Position numbers and translations under genes: made by a program
Assembly: GCA_023262005.1 (NCBI GenBank)
Contig: JALREL010000165.1
Location: forward strand, 1 to 32,848
DNA length: 32,848 nt
From: Sphingorhabdus sp.
Lineage (GTDB): Bacteria; Pseudomonadota; Alphaproteobacteria; Sphingomonadales; Sphingomonadaceae
Direction: 5' to 3'
Notes under the pieces: generated by a model
What the model was told of the DNA's origin: nothing
Databases searched by the model: none
Seen by the model: the letters and a program-made list of their open reading frames with translations, nothing else
Part shown: positions 9,825 to 18,883 of the stretch, one piece after another
Layout: every line of letters begins with the position of its first letter
Position numbering within the stretch: position 1 is the first letter of the stretch

Positions 9825-10891
9825 CTGAGCTTGAGCGTTGCCAATCCTGCAAGGGCGAGCACAAAGGAGATGATCCAGAAGCGGATAACGACGGTCGATT
9901 CCGGCCAGCCCAATTGTTCGAAATGATGGTGGATAGGCGCCATGCGGAACACGCGCCGCCCGGTGCGTTTGAACCAGAAGACCTGGATGATCACCGATAG
10001 CGCCTCGACCACGAACAGGCCGCCGATAATCGCGAGCACGAATTCATGATGCGCGACGACCGCGATAGCGCCCAGCGTGCCGCCAAGGGCAAGGCTGCCA
10101 GTGTCGCCCATGAACACGGCCGCTGGCGGAGCATTGAACCAGAGGAAAGCCAGCCCTGCCCCGATGATCGCTCCGCACAAAATGGCAAGGTCACCTGCGC
10201 CCAGGAAGAATGGAATTCCCAGATATTCGGCATAGCGCGCATTGCCGACCAGATAGGCGATCAGCATGAAAGCAAGCGATGCGATGATCACGGGCATGGT
10301 GGCGAGGCCATCGAGACCATCGGTCAGGTTCACCGCATTGCCGAACGCCACAATCACGAATGCCCCGAAAATGATGTACCAATAGCCAAGGTCAACGACG
10401 GGGCCATTGACGAAGGGAAAATAGAGTTTGCCGCCCGACTGGTGGACGATCAGCGCCACCGCGCCACCTGCGATGAGGAATTCGAGTAGCAAGCGAACCT
10501 TGCCCGAAACCCCTGCCGTGCTGCGCTTTTTCACCTTGTCATAATCGTCCATGAAGCCGACGAGGCCGAAACCGAGCATCACGACAATGCATGCCCAGAC
10601 ATAGCTATTCGACAGGTCCATCCAAAGCAGCATCGATATTGCAATCGAGGTCAGGATCATCAGCCCGCCCATCGTCGGCGTGCCGACCTTAGCGAGGTGC
10701 GTTTGCGGGCCATCCGAGCGAATGGGCTGGCCTTTGCCCTGGCGCACGCGCAGCATGTTGATGAATTTCGGCCCGATGATCAGGCCGATCACAAATGCCG
10801 TCCCCACTGCCGCACCAGAGCGGAAAGTAAGGTAACGAAACAGGTTCAGGAAACCCGCAAAATCGAAATATTGCGCGAGCCAGTAAAACAT
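9821..10891 (-). CDS. mraY: Phospho-N-acetylmuramoyl-pentapeptide transferase (lipid I synthase)
   Basis: MraY moves phospho-MurNAc-pentapeptide onto undecaprenyl phosphate in the inner membrane to make lipid I. I use the ATG at 10891 ([13 protein letters not shown]), one base into the murF stop. The reading frame extends upstream into murF but that part is not MraY-like. The 356-residue protein has about ten hydrophobic helices, the aspartate pair MGFVDDYDK-type motif (here [12 protein letters not shown]), [13 protein letters not shown], the [19 protein letters not shown] loop and the HHHFE motif near the C-terminus. Length and motifs match the family. Confidence 0.97.
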   Translation of the reverse strand: MFYWLAQYFDFAGFLNLFRYLTFRSGAAVGTAFVIGLIIGPKFINMLRVRQGKGQPIRSDGPQTHLAKVGTPTMGGLMILTSIAISMLLWMDLSNSYVWACIVVMLGFGLVGFMDDYDKVKKRSTAGVSGKVRLLLEFLIAGGAVALIVHQSGGKLYFPFVNGPVVDLGYWYIIFGAFVIVAFGNAVNLTDGLDGLATMPVIIASLAFMLIAYLVGNARYAEYLGIPFFLGAGDLAILCGAIIGAGLAFLWFNAPPAAVFMGDTGSLALGGTLGAIAVVAHHEFVLAIIGGLFVVEALSVIIQVFWFKRTGRRVFRMAPIHHHFEQLGWPESTVVIRFWIISFVLALAGLATLKLR

Positions 10892-12279
10892 CAATCCCCT
10901 CCGCCGAGTAGCGCCTCGACAACCGCGGACAGGCCCACGGAATTCGACCCTTTTATCAATATTGCATCGCCGCCGCGAACTTCGCTGCGAAGCCGCTGCG
11001 ACGCTTCGGCAACCGAGGCGCAATGGGCGAATTTGCCCGCCCAGGCAACATCACCAGCCAACGCTTTGGCGAGCGGAGCCATCTCCTCACCGACAAGCAG
11101 CAACATATTTACATTTGCCGCCTCGATTGGTTGTTTGAGTTCGGTGTGGAACATGGCCGATTGTTCGCCCAGTTCCTTCATCGCACCCAGCACCGCAATC
11201 CGCCGTTCGGCCCGGGCATTGCCCAGCCCCGTCAGCGTAGCAGCCATCGAGGCAGGGTTGGCGTTATAACTTTCGTCGATCAGCAGGGCTTCACCACCTG
11301 CCACCTGCAAACGATGCCGCGCACCGCGCCCCTTGAGCCCGCCCAGATCGGCCAGCGCCAGTCCGGCAACTGCAAGATCCGCGCCTGCCGACTGCACCGC
11401 GGCCAGAACCGCGAGCGAATTGGAAACCCAATGGTCGCCGGGTTGCGACAGTTCATATTGCAGCATCGCACCGGGCAATTGCGCAGTCACCAGGCTGCCA
11501 CCATTGGCGCTGGCGAGATGATCGATGCAGCGCACATCGGCACCTTGATTGAAGCCAAAGCTGATAATGCGCGCGGCATGCTGCTCTGCCTTTGCCCGCA
11601 AACGGGCATAATGGCGGCTATCGAACGGTATGATGGCAGTGCCATCGGGTTCGAGCCCCTCAAAAATCTCACCCTTCGCGTCGGCTATCGCTTCCTCGCT
11701 ACCCAGATTTTCGATATGCGCCGGGGCAATCGTCGTGATGATGGCAATATGCGAGCGGACAAAACGGGTGAGCGCCGCGATTTCCTGTGCATGGTTCATG
11801 CCCATTTCGAACACGCCATATTCGGTTTCTCGCGGCATGCGCGAAAGGCTGAGCGGCACGCCGACATGGTTGTTGTAGCTTTTGACCGAACGGTGCGCCT
11901 TGCCGGGATTGCAGCGTTCGAGCGCAGCATAAAGCGCTTCCTTGGTGCCGGTTTTCCCCGCCGATCCTGTAACACCGATGATCTTTGCGGTGACCCGCGC
12001 ACGCGAGGCGATGCCAAGCTGTTCGAGCGCGCGCATCGTATCGGGAACCAGCACATGCGGCCCGTCGACCGGGCTGCTGACGACAGCACCGCTGGCGCCG
12101 CTGGCAAAGGCCTGCGCGACAAAACGATGCCCGTCCGCCTGCTCGCCCTTCATTGCGAAGAACAGGTCGCCCGGCCCAATTTCGCGCGAGTCAAAGGCAA
12201 CGCCGTTGCATTCGAAATCCGCACTCGCCTGCCCGCCGGTTGCCACAGCGATTTCCGCCGATGTCCAAAGCGGGCTCAT
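10891..12279 (-). CDS. murF: UDP-N-acetylmuramoyl-tripeptide--D-alanyl-D-alanine ligase
   Basis: MurF adds the D-Ala-D-Ala made by Ddl to the UDP-MurNAc-tripeptide, completing the soluble precursor. I place the start at the ATG at 12279 ([16 protein letters not shown]), which overlaps the murE stop by four bases, giving 462 residues. It shows the N-terminal substrate domain [21 protein letters not shown]-loop [30 protein letters not shown], the [12 protein letters not shown] segment and the C-terminal [13 protein letters not shown]. The P-loop variant SAGKTGTKE is unusual compared with enteric SxGKTxxKE but keeps the key lysine and threonine. Confidence 0.96.
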   Translation of the reverse strand: MSPLWTSAEIAVATGGQASADFECNGVAFDSREIGPGDLFFAMKGEQADGHRFVAQAFASGASGAVVSSPVDGPHVLVPDTMRALEQLGIASRARVTAKIIGVTGSAGKTGTKEALYAALERCNPGKAHRSVKSYNNHVGVPLSLSRMPRETEYGVFEMGMNHAQEIAALTRFVRSHIAIITTIAPAHIENLGSEEAIADAKGEIFEGLEPDGTAIIPFDSRHYARLRAKAEQHAARIISFGFNQGADVRCIDHLASANGGSLVTAQLPGAMLQYELSQPGDHWVSNSLAVLAAVQSAGADLAVAGLALADLGGLKGRGARHRLQVAGGEALLIDESYNANPASMAATLTGLGNARAERRIAVLGAMKELGEQSAMFHTELKQPIEAANVNMLLLVGEEMAPLAKALAGDVAWAGKFAHCASVAEASQRLRSEVRGGDAILIKGSNSVGLSAVVEALLGGGD

Positions 12280-13703
12280 GCCGCACACTCCCTTGCAACT
12301 TCAACATCGTCAAACGGATAGACCTTGTCGCCGATGATCTGGCCGACTTCGTGGCCCTTGCCAGCGATCATGACGATATCTTCGGCGGCGGCCTGGCGGA
12401 TCGCTTCGGCGATGGCTTCGCGCCGATCACCAATGTCGAGCGCGGCAGGCGCACCCGCCAATACTTCGCGGCGAATGGCCGCAGGATCTTCGCTACGCGG
12501 ATTGTCATCAGTAACGATCACAATATCGGCATCGCGAGCCGCAACCTGCCCCATCAAGGGCCGTTTGCCGGCATCGCGATCACCGCCCGCGCCGAAAACG
12601 AGGATCAGCCTGCCTTTTGTATGCGGGCGAAGTGCTGCAATCGCTGCCTCGAGTCCGTCGGGTGTGTGCGCATAATCGACATAAACAGGGGCACCGCTGC
12701 GGCTGATTGCCGCGCGTTCCAGCCGCCCGCGAACCGGTTGCAACCGCGCCAGATTGGCGATCACTTCCTCGGCATCGCAGCCGCTGGCAATTGCGATTCC
12801 GGCCGAAACCAAGGCATTGGCAGCCTGATAGGCACCTATCAGCGGCAGCTTGATCTTGCTGACCTCCCCCTGCACCGATATTTCCAGCGTCTGGCCAAGC
12901 TGGGTCGGCTCTCGCGAGAGCAATGTGATGCCCTGGCCTTGGGTGCCAACGGTGATCAGGCGCAGCGGGCGTTCCTTCGCGCGGGCAATGGCTTTTTGCG
13001 ACCATTCATCGTCGGCCCAGATCACAGCCGTCCCGCCTTCAGCCGCAACTTCATCGAACAGCCGCATCTTGGCCTCGAAATAAGCGTCCATCGTGCCGTG
13101 ATAATCGAGATGGTCGCGGCTGAGATTGCTGAAACCGACGACCGAAACGGGAACACCCGCTATCCGGTACTGGTCGAGTCCGTGGCTCGACGCTTCGAAA
13201 ATGGCGTGGGTCACGCCTTCGCGTTCCAGCCCTGCCATGTTCGACAGGAAGGTTACGATATCGGGGGTGGTAAGGCCCGTACGGACCTGTTCATCGGCAG
13301 TGGTGATGCCAAGCGTGCCAATCGAAGCGGCGTTGAACCCTGCCATGCGCCACAATTGGCGCGTCATTTCGACAGTGGATGTCTTGCCATTCGTTCCGGT
13401 GATTGCTGCGACATGCGCAGGAAAAGGCGCGAAAAAGCGCGAGGCAATCATTGCAAAGGCTTTGCGCGGATTGGCATCGGCGATGTGGATCGCGCCTTCG
13501 ACCTTGGCTTCCGGCCGTGCGACCACGGCGATCGCGCCTGCCTCTATTGCTGCGGGAATGAAATCCTCGCCATTGAAAGCAGCGCCCTGGAAAGCGCCAA
13601 AAATCGTGCCGGGCGCGACCTTGCGGTTATCGATGGCAAATCCGGTTACGCGCGAAGAGCCGGCGTCTCCTGCCAGCTCACCGATCAAACTGTCGAGGCG
13701 CAT
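12276..13703 (-). CDS. murE: UDP-MurNAc-L-Ala-D-Glu--meso-2,6-diaminopimelate ligase
   Basis: MurE adds the third stem-peptide residue. The DNPR motif (about residues 398-401, within VTDDNPRSEDP) marks specificity for meso-diaminopimelate, so this organism should have an A1-gamma type wall. Other motifs are SRVTGFAIDNRKVAPG, the P-loop GTNGKTSTVEM (about 100-110), EASSHGLDQYR and SRDHLDYHG. I use the ATG at 13703 (MRLDSLIGEL), which shares one base with the ftsI stop, giving 475 residues. The upstream in-frame extension lies inside ftsI. Confidence 0.97.
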   Translation of the reverse strand: MRLDSLIGELAGDAGSSRVTGFAIDNRKVAPGTIFGAFQGAAFNGEDFIPAAIEAGAIAVVARPEAKVEGAIHIADANPRKAFAMIASRFFAPFPAHVAAITGTNGKTSTVEMTRQLWRMAGFNAASIGTLGITTADEQVRTGLTTPDIVTFLSNMAGLEREGVTHAIFEASSHGLDQYRIAGVPVSVVGFSNLSRDHLDYHGTMDAYFEAKMRLFDEVAAEGGTAVIWADDEWSQKAIARAKERPLRLITVGTQGQGITLLSREPTQLGQTLEISVQGEVSKIKLPLIGAYQAANALVSAGIAIASGCDAEEVIANLARLQPVRGRLERAAISRSGAPVYVDYAHTPDGLEAAIAALRPHTKGRLILVFGAGGDRDAGKRPLMGQVAARDADIVIVTDDNPRSEDPAAIRREVLAGAPAALDIGDRREAIAEAIRQAAAEDIVMIAGKGHEVGQIIGDKVYPFDDVEVARECAA

Positions 13704-15439
13704 CAGGTGCTCCCTTTGGGAGACCAAAGGAGCGGCATCAGTTCGGAAACGTCAACGTCGCGATGCGTGTCGGGGATGATGCCGAGTTGCGGGCCGATGC
13801 GCTCAACCGTCCGCTTCACAATCGGCGCTGCCGTGAAGCCGGCAGTGCGCTGGAACGCCGTTTCAGTGGTGCCCTTGGGTTCGTCTACCATAGCGATAAT
13901 GATATAGCGGGGATTATCCATCGGGAAAGCCGCTGCGAAGGTCGAAACCACAAGATTCCGTGCATAACCTCCGGCATTCGGCTTTTCTGCAGACCCGGTT
14001 TTACCGCCAACACGATATCCGGGCGCATCTGCCTTCTTGCCGGTGCCATCAACGACGATCATGCGAAGCAGTTGGCGCATCCGCGCGCTGGTGGCGGCGC
14101 TGAACACGCGGCGGCTGACCGGCTTTTGCCCGGGCTTGAATTTCTTGAGCGTTGCCGGGTGCCACATACCGCCATTGACCATCGCGCCATAGGCCGAGGC
14201 AAGGTGTAGCGGCGTGACCGCCATGCCGTGGCCATAGCCAACGGTCATCGTTGTGATGCGGCCCCAGTCAGAGGGCCAGAGCGGCCGCGAACGTTCGGCA
14301 AGCTCGATCGAAGGCCGCTTGTCGAATTCAAGTGTGCGCAGCATCTGCTCCAGCCTTTGCCGGCCAAGATTGTCGGCAATGCGCGCGGTGACGATGTTGG
14401 AGCTATGCACCAGCATTTCGGGGACGTTGAGCCAGCGGCCGGTGGGATGGCTGTCACGGATGCGGAAGCCGGCAACCTCCAATGGCGCAGTGGCATCATA
14501 GCGCAGCGAAAGATCACGCACCGTGCCCGCATCGAGCGCCGCCGCCACTGTTAGCGGCTTGAATGTGGAGCCCAGTTCGAAAACCCGGTTGGTCACGAAG
14601 TTGGTCTGGCGGCTGATCGGATAACGGCCGTCGACAATCATTTCACCATTGTCGGGAATGTTCGCAAAGATCGGGCGGTTGGGATTGAACGAGGGCAGTG
14701 AAGCCATCGCCAGCACCTCACCCGTCCGCGAATCGAGGATAACGCCTGCCGCGCCCTTGGCATTCGAATCTTCCATCCCGCGCGCCAGTTCGAGCTCGAG
14801 TGCGGCCTGGATACGGACATCGAGCGAAAGTTCGACCGGTTTGCCGCGCGTTTCTTCACCGCGCAAATGATCGTCCATCACCCGTTCCATGCCGAGCGCG
14901 CCCTTGCCGTCGCGGCTGACAAAGCCGAGGACGTGCGCCGCCAGTTCATGCTGCGGGTAAAGGCGCGTGCTTTCGCGCGGGAATTCGATCGCAATTTCGC
15001 CAAGGTCGTGAACTGCCTTCACCTCTTCGGGCAAAGCGCGTTTGCGCAGGTATCCGGGGGCCTTGGCGGTCAGCTTGGCGTAGAATTCGGCTTCGGGTGT
15101 GTCGGGGAAGATACGCGCCAATCCCGCTGCCAATTCCTTAGGATCATTCACCAGATTGGCGGGCTTTACCCAAATCGCATAACCCTGGATCGTGCGGGCT
15201 AGCGGCGCGCCATTGCGATCGATGATATCGCCACGCTCCGGCACAAATTCGCTTGGCGTCGCACCGAAAGCGCGGCTGCCTTCAAAGATGGCCAGCGTGG
15301 CGAGCCGCCCGATAACGAGCAACAGGAAAAGCCCGAACAGCCCCACCAGAACCAGCAGGCGCCAAAAGGCAATGGCGGCATGAACCCTCGTCGCATTTAT
15401 CGCATGGCGGCTGTGAGGCCTTACGACGAAGGTAGTCAT
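13703..15439 (-). CDS. ftsI: Septal transpeptidase FtsI (penicillin-binding protein 3)
   Basis: FtsI is a class B penicillin-binding protein, anchored in the inner membrane, that cross-links septal peptidoglycan with FtsW. The 578-residue product has a short cytoplasmic tail and one transmembrane helix at about 26-50. A pedestal domain begins ERGDIIDRNGAPLA (about 68-81). The transpeptidase domain holds all three active-site motifs: SxxK as STFK (S291-K294), SSN (346-348) and KTG (480-482). Length is normal. The ATG at 15439 shares one base with the ftsL stop. Confidence 0.97.
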   Translation of the reverse strand: MTTFVVRPHSRHAINATRVHAAIAFWRLLVLVGLFGLFLLLVIGRLATLAIFEGSRAFGATPSEFVPERGDIIDRNGAPLARTIQGYAIWVKPANLVNDPKELAAGLARIFPDTPEAEFYAKLTAKAPGYLRKRALPEEVKAVHDLGEIAIEFPRESTRLYPQHELAAHVLGFVSRDGKGALGMERVMDDHLRGEETRGKPVELSLDVRIQAALELELARGMEDSNAKGAAGVILDSRTGEVLAMASLPSFNPNRPIFANIPDNGEMIVDGRYPISRQTNFVTNRVFELGSTFKPLTVAAALDAGTVRDLSLRYDATAPLEVAGFRIRDSHPTGRWLNVPEMLVHSSNIVTARIADNLGRQRLEQMLRTLEFDKRPSIELAERSRPLWPSDWGRITTMTVGYGHGMAVTPLHLASAYGAMVNGGMWHPATLKKFKPGQKPVSRRVFSAATSARMRQLLRMIVVDGTGKKADAPGYRVGGKTGSAEKPNAGGYARNLVVSTFAAAFPMDNPRYIIIAMVDEPKGTTETAFQRTAGFTAAPIVKRTVERIGPQLGIIPDTHRDVDVSELMPLLWSPKGST

Positions 15440-16041
15440 TACCGGCGACGCTCCTTCTCAGACTTGCTCTGGATTTCGCGCATCAGATTATCAGACAGCA
15501 GTTTGTCGTCCATGCGCGCAAGCCGTTCGGTGCGGGTTGCAGGTTCGGCAGCCTTGGCCTTGGTTTCCTTGGGTTTTTGCGCTTCAGTTGGCTGAACGGG
15601 CTTTGCTTCGACCTTTTCAACCGACGCAACCGATCGGATCGCTGCGCTGGCATCTGCCAAGATCGACGATTCAGCCGCACCGCCGCCACCAATCTCACCA
15701 GCCGGCGTATCGACAGCGACTAGCACCGGTTTAACCAGCGGCTCCGAACCACTGAGGCTCGCAAGACCGCGTTCGCCATCGATGAACTGGTCGGCGCGCG
15801 GCGGTTCGTAACCATAGAGCAATTCGTTCCACTCCTCGAGCTGAGCTACGCTCGCTCGGGTGCGGATTTCGGCCTGCAGGAAGTTGATCTCCTGCTTGGT
15901 CTCAAGGATATCGCGGTCGATACGCGTCAAATCGCTGTGCAACGCCGCAACGTTGAGCGACAGCGGATAGAGCAGCACTGCAACCATGAATACCAGCGCG
16001 AGCCATCCGAGATTCTTGAGGCGTTTCATCGCGAGCGTCAT
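15439..16041 (-). CDS. ftsL: FtsL-like cell division protein with a long C-terminal extension
   Basis: FtsL is a small bitopic membrane protein that pairs with FtsB through a coiled coil and activates FtsWI. I place the start at the ATG at 16041 ([13 protein letters not shown]), overlapping the rsmH stop by four bases, for 200 residues. A transmembrane helix lies at about 11-30 and a heptad-rich coiled coil at about 33-65, followed by [16 protein letters not shown]. After about residue 85 comes an extension rich in Ala, Glu, Lys and Pro, so the protein is nearly twice the usual FtsL length (about 90-120). The assignment rests mainly on position between rsmH and ftsI and on the TM-plus-coil layout, because FtsL sequences diverge strongly. 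Confidence 0.85.
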   Translation of the reverse strand: MTLAMKRLKNLGWLALVFMVAVLLYPLSLNVAALHSDLTRIDRDILETKQEINFLQAEIRTRASVAQLEEWNELLYGYEPPRADQFIDGERGLASLSGSEPLVKPVLVAVDTPAGEIGGGGAAESSILADASAAIRSVASVEKVEAKPVQPTEAQKPKETKAKAAEPATRTERLARMDDKLLSDNLMREIQSKSEKERRR

Positions 16042-16991
16042 GCCGCCATCTCCTTGTTGGACCATGCTGGTGCGTCGGTGCGAATGGCAGAGCGCAGCGT
16101 CGAGGAGCGGGCACGGGGATTGGCCTCAATCTCGCGGGCGCTGGGGCGCACTGCCTTTGCCGGTTTTTCAAAAGTCGCTGCGCGCGCGGCTTTGACTATT
16201 GGCATATGGCGCGAACCGGTTGCGGTCGAACCGCTGCGATCGCGCAGGAATTGCTTCACGATGCGGTCTTCAAGGCTGTGGAAGCTGACAACAGCAAGCC
16301 GGCCACCCGGCTTCAGGATACGCTCGGCGGCTTCAAGCCCTGCGGTCAGTTCATCGAGTTCGCGGTTGATATGGATGCGCAGCGCCTGGAAGGTCCGCGT
16401 TGCAGGATCCTTGGGCGCGCCCATCCGGTGACCCAAGGCCTTGCGCACCACATCGGCAAGCTTGGTGGTGGTATTGAACGGCCGCGCCGCGACAATCGCG
16501 CGGGCGATGCGACGCGATTTCGGCTCTTCGCCATAAAGGTAGATGACATTGGCAATTTCGGCCTCGTCCGCCGAATTGACGAAATCTGCCGCACTTTCGC
16601 CCGACTGGCTCATCCGCATATCGAGCGGGCCGTCTTTCTGGAACGAGAAGCCGCGATCGGCCTGGTCGATCTGCATCGACGATACGCCGATATCGAGCAC
16701 CACGGCATCGACCTGTTGCACGCCGCATTCGGCGAGCCTTTTATCCATTTCTGAAAAGCAGGCGGAGTGGAAGCGCAAAGCACCGCCACTCCGCTCTGCA
16801 AGGTCAGCACCTGCTGCGGCAGCATCGGGATCGCGATCAAAAGCATGAACGCGTGCACCCGCAGCCAGGATAGCCCGGCTGTAACCACCAGCACCGAAAG
16901 TGCCATCCACGACGTCTGAACCTGGGGTGATGGCCAGAGCGTGAATTACTTCATCCAGAAGGACCGGAATATGGGGGGAAGGCTGCGTCAT
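16038..16991 (-). CDS. rsmH: 16S rRNA (cytosine(1402)-N(4))-methyltransferase RsmH (MraW)
   Basis: RsmH is an S-adenosylmethionine methyltransferase that modifies C1402 in the decoding centre of 16S rRNA. I take the ATG at 16991 ([19 protein letters not shown]), overlapping the mraZ stop by four bases, giving 317 residues. It has the SAM-binding motif [43 protein letters not shown] and DMRMSQ. The C-terminal signatures are [31 protein letters not shown] and the ending [10 protein letters not shown]. It sits as the second gene of the cluster, its canonical place. Confidence 0.97.
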   Translation of the reverse strand: MTQPSPHIPVLLDEVIHALAITPGSDVVDGTFGAGGYSRAILAAGARVHAFDRDPDAAAAGADLAERSGGALRFHSACFSEMDKRLAECGVQQVDAVVLDIGVSSMQIDQADRGFSFQKDGPLDMRMSQSGESAADFVNSADEAEIANVIYLYGEEPKSRRIARAIVAARPFNTTTKLADVVRKALGHRMGAPKDPATRTFQALRIHINRELDELTAGLEAAERILKPGGRLAVVSFHSLEDRIVKQFLRDRSGSTATGSRHMPIVKAARAATFEKPAKAVRPSAREIEANPRARSSTLRSAIRTDAPAWSNKEMAA

Positions 16992-17479
16992 TTGCCGCGC
17001 CTCCCATGCTCGCCCAGCCAATATTCCAGCTCTTCGCGAACATGCGCAAAGGCGGGCGGGGCGGAATCCATGAACACATCAGGATTCCAGAGCATGAAAT
17101 GAGTCGTCGCGCCGAAGAAGAAGGCCTTCTCGCCGAGCTTGCCGAAATGGCGCAGCATCGGCTGCAGCACGAAGCGGCCGCTGCTTTCAAACGCGGTTTC
17201 GAAGATCGAGGAGGCAACGACGCCGGCGCTCTCACGGTCGAATTCGCCGCCGCGCTGCACCGCTGCCTGCCATTGGGTTTCGATATCTGCCCGCAATTTC
17301 TGGCGCTCGGCGCGGCCATAACCGATCAGGCAGGGAAGATTGGGGTGGCGCGAGATGCAGACAATGTTCTCGCCAGAGGATTCAGCAACTGTGTCGCGAA
17401 GCTCGGCCGGGATGGTGACGCGCCCTTTGGCATCGATCGTCGATAGTCCGGAACCGGCATAGACAACGAATGCGGACAC
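16988..17479 (-). CDS. mraZ: Transcriptional regulator MraZ
   Basis: MraZ is a DNA-binding protein with two AbrB-like SpoVT folds that in other bacteria represses the dcw operon it heads. Two copies of the fold are visible: [21 protein letters not shown] near the N-terminus and a diverged second copy around [25 protein letters not shown]. No ATG precedes the first fold, so I propose the GTG at 17479 (163 residues). It is preceded by GAAGGGG, though the spacing of 12 bases is long. A GTG at 17515 would add 12 non-conserved residues and lacks a visible ribosome binding site. The upstream region carries repeats that fit an MraZ operator. Confidence 0.92.
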   Translation of the reverse strand: MSAFVVYAGSGLSTIDAKGRVTIPAELRDTVAESSGENIVCISRHPNLPCLIGYGRAERQKLRADIETQWQAAVQRGGEFDRESAGVVASSIFETAFESSGRFVLQPMLRHFGKLGEKAFFFGATTHFMLWNPDVFMDSAPPAFAHVREELEYWLGEHGRRGK

Positions 17480-17529
17480 AGTCTTGAAACACCCCTTCCC
17501 TTGGGCGCAATCCACCGTCCGCTAAAGCG

Positions 17530-17620
17530 CAACGCCTTCGCGTTGACGTTCTCTTGAACGCAACAAATTGGATTTCACCCCGATAAGGATGTTCCTTATC
17601 AAGGGATTTCGTGGGTGAAA
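17530..17620 (-). promoter_or_regulatory. mraZ leader with a series of inverted repeats
   Basis: Read toward mraZ, four perfect inverted repeats lie in 91 bases. An outer 8-base pair TTTCACCC/GGGTGAAA (17573-17580 with 17613-17620) encloses GATAAGGA/TCCTTATC with a 3-base loop (17582-17600). Then come CGTTC/GAACG with a 4-base loop (17547-17560) and CAACGC/GCGTTG with a 4-base loop (17530-17545). They could fold in the mRNA leader or act as protein-binding DNA. No transcription start is visible, so whether they are transcribed is unknown. Confidence 0.5.
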
Positions 17621-17647
17621 AGAGGGATTCTATGGGAATTTTTGGGC
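17602..17647 (+). promoter_or_regulatory. Putative MraZ operator (five GGG repeats at helical spacing)
   Basis: On the plus strand GGG triads start at 17603, 17613, 17624, 17634 and 17644. In TGGGN-like form they read AGGGA-N5-TGGGT-N6-AGGGA-N5-TGGGA-N5-TGGGC. MraZ of E. coli is known to bind direct TGGGN repeats separated by five bases upstream of mraZ. The match in spacing and place is strong. The orientation, on the strand opposite to mraZ, is something I cannot verify against characterised examples. Confidence 0.6.
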
Positions 17648-17661
17648 TTAGCGTATCACTG

Positions 17662-17772
17662 CATTGTTTTTATTGTATTTTTTGTTTTGCATTCCCTTCT
17701 CTATCGCTCGACCCGCGTTAACAGTTACAATTTGACGACAATCCTATTCCATTGTTTTTAATGTATATTTTT
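17662..17772. repeat. AT-rich imperfect direct repeat, two 23-base copies
   Basis: The copies at 17662-17684 and 17750-17772 both begin CATTGTTTTTA and match at 21 of 23 positions, 88 bases apart. They flank a GTTAAC-containing segment upstream of mraZ. The area is far more AT-rich than its surroundings. The second copy runs into the likely terminator of the upstream gene, so part of the similarity may simply reflect T-rich composition. Confidence 0.5.
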
Positions 17773-17789
17773 AAAAGTCGATTTCGACT
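17768..17789 (-). terminator. Possible weak Rho-independent terminator after the GldG-like gene
   Basis: Just after the stop codon at 17797, the minus strand has the inverted repeat AGTCGA-AA-TCGACT (17776-17789), followed by TTTTAAAAA. The stem is only five to six base pairs, so termination may be inefficient and read-through into the mraZ region is possible. Confidence 0.35.
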
Positions 17790-17796
17790 GCCCAGA

Positions 17797-18603
17797 TTAT
17801 TCCAGAATTTCCCCACGCTGTCCCACAAGCCTGCGACCCCGTTCGAGTCGGTCCAAAAGCTGCATCGTCCAGTCCATATTCGGTGAACTGTCGCCGCCAG
17901 GTAAAGCAGACTGCCATAGCGCGCTGTGCAGCAAGTCGGCATCGGCGACCAATATCACCTGCCCTTTCCCCGGCCGACACTCCGCCACCAGCCCGCCTTC
18001 GGCAATACGACAATTGCCTGAACCTGATTTCAGCGCCAGCCATTGCCCTGGTGAAATCGTGCGGAGTTGGTGCTTGCCAACTTTGGCCTCGGTTTCCGAT
18101 GTGGTGGCATCGGGATCGATGGGCAGCACCAGTTCGAGCCCCCAATGCGCGAACAGCGGCGAGTGCATCGACGTAAACAGCGGCCGCGCCGGATCGCCGA
18201 AGGGAAGTTCGCTTGGCCATTGCAAGGCGGGATCGGCAAAGAACAGCAACCGCCCACCTGCCTGCACCCAATGATCAAGGCGTGCCAGTTCCTCGGGGGT
18301 GAACGGGCGCGGCTGGACGAGCATCGCGACCTTGGCCTTGGCCGCCTGCAACTGCGCAACATTATCCACCATGATGATCTGGCGATCCTGATCCAGGCGC
18401 ACAAACAGCGGATCCGCCTTGCCTTCGCCGCGCGCGACAGCCCCAAGATCGGCAGCACCCCATTGCAGGTCGATGCTCGACATCATGACCATTGGACGGT
18501 CTTGCACAGGCTGGCTGCGGCTTTGCCACCACCAGACAATCGCGATGCCAACAATCAGGGTGATCAGGAGCAGCGCCGGCAAGGCGCGGTTGCGCAGCAC
18601 CAT
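17797..18603 (-). CDS. Membrane-anchored protein resembling GldG/ABC-auxiliary (DUF4350-like) domains
   Basis: The function is not known. The 268-residue product starts at the ATG at 18603, four bases after the stop of the preceding small gene. A transmembrane helix spans about 8-26, ending WWW, and the rest should be periplasmic. The soluble part looks like a Rossmann/amidotransferase-like fold: VAMLVQPRPFTPEELARLDHW (about 92-112), then VQAGGRLLFFADP (113-125) and late GKGQVILVADADLLHSALW (212-230). The pattern of a long segment ending in G-G-x-L-L and a late V-x-D-A-D-x-L resembles GldG-type auxiliary subunits of ABC transporters. Unlike those, no ATPase or permease gene is adjacent on the side I can see. 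The family assignment is an inference from motif shape only. Confidence 0.75.
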   Translation of the reverse strand: MVLRNRALPALLLITLIVGIAIVWWWQSRSQPVQDRPMVMMSSIDLQWGAADLGAVARGEGKADPLFVRLDQDRQIIMVDNVAQLQAAKAKVAMLVQPRPFTPEELARLDHWVQAGGRLLFFADPALQWPSELPFGDPARPLFTSMHSPLFAHWGLELVLPIDPDATTSETEAKVGKHQLRTISPGQWLALKSGSGNCRIAEGGLVAECRPGKGQVILVADADLLHSALWQSALPGGDSSPNMDWTMQLLDRLERGRRLVGQRGEILE

Positions 18604-18607
18604 GGCG

Positions 18608-18865
18608 TCAGTTCGGCGCGCGCTGTTTCGACTTGGGTTCTTCCTCTGCACCGACAGAGGGGGTGACGCCCAGCTCGGCGAGCGGTTCATCCTTAGGCTG
18701 TTCACCATCCTTGCGATCGGTCACGGTCGAAGCTTGTGTCGGCTGCATGTTGCTGTCCGCACGGTCGAGGATCATGTTCGCGATCGAAACAAATAACAGC
18801 ACGGCCACAAGGCCAAGCAGGCCTACCTGTATGCGCTGCACAGCGGATTGTGCCGGACGTGCCAT
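18608..18865 (-). CDS. Small single-pass membrane protein, unknown function
   Basis: The 85-residue product starts at the ATG at 18865 (MARPAQSAVQRIQVG). It has one hydrophobic helix at about 13-33 (QVGLLGLVAVLLFVSIANMI) and a charged, probably disordered tail rich in Asp, Glu, Pro and Lys. No domain is recognised. It lies 18 bases after the cysteine synthase stop and four bases before the GldG-like gene, so the three are likely co-transcribed. A functional partnership with the GldG-like protein in the membrane is plausible but unproven. Its ribosome binding site is weak (GGGC region). Confidence 0.7.
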   Translation of the reverse strand: MARPAQSAVQRIQVGLLGLVAVLLFVSIANMILDRADSNMQPTQASTVTDRKDGEQPKDEPLAELGVTPSVGAEEEPKSKQRAPN

Positions 18866-18883
18866 GGCCCGATTAAAGCCCAA

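Noticed and set aside
10892-11023. Upstream extension of mraY to a possible start at 11023
   Set aside because: The extra 44 residues are Arg-rich, overlap murF and lack MraY similarity; the ATG at 10891 fits the TGATG coupling seen elsewhere.
12153-13907. A 584-codon open frame on the plus strand across murE
   Set aside because: It is a shadow frame opposite intact murE, murF and ftsI ends, with no ribosome binding site or domain.
17716-17732. GTTAAC plus a nearby GTAAC as a possible CtrA site upstream of mraZ
   Set aside because: The spacing does not fit TTAA-N7-TTAA; only one half is convincing.
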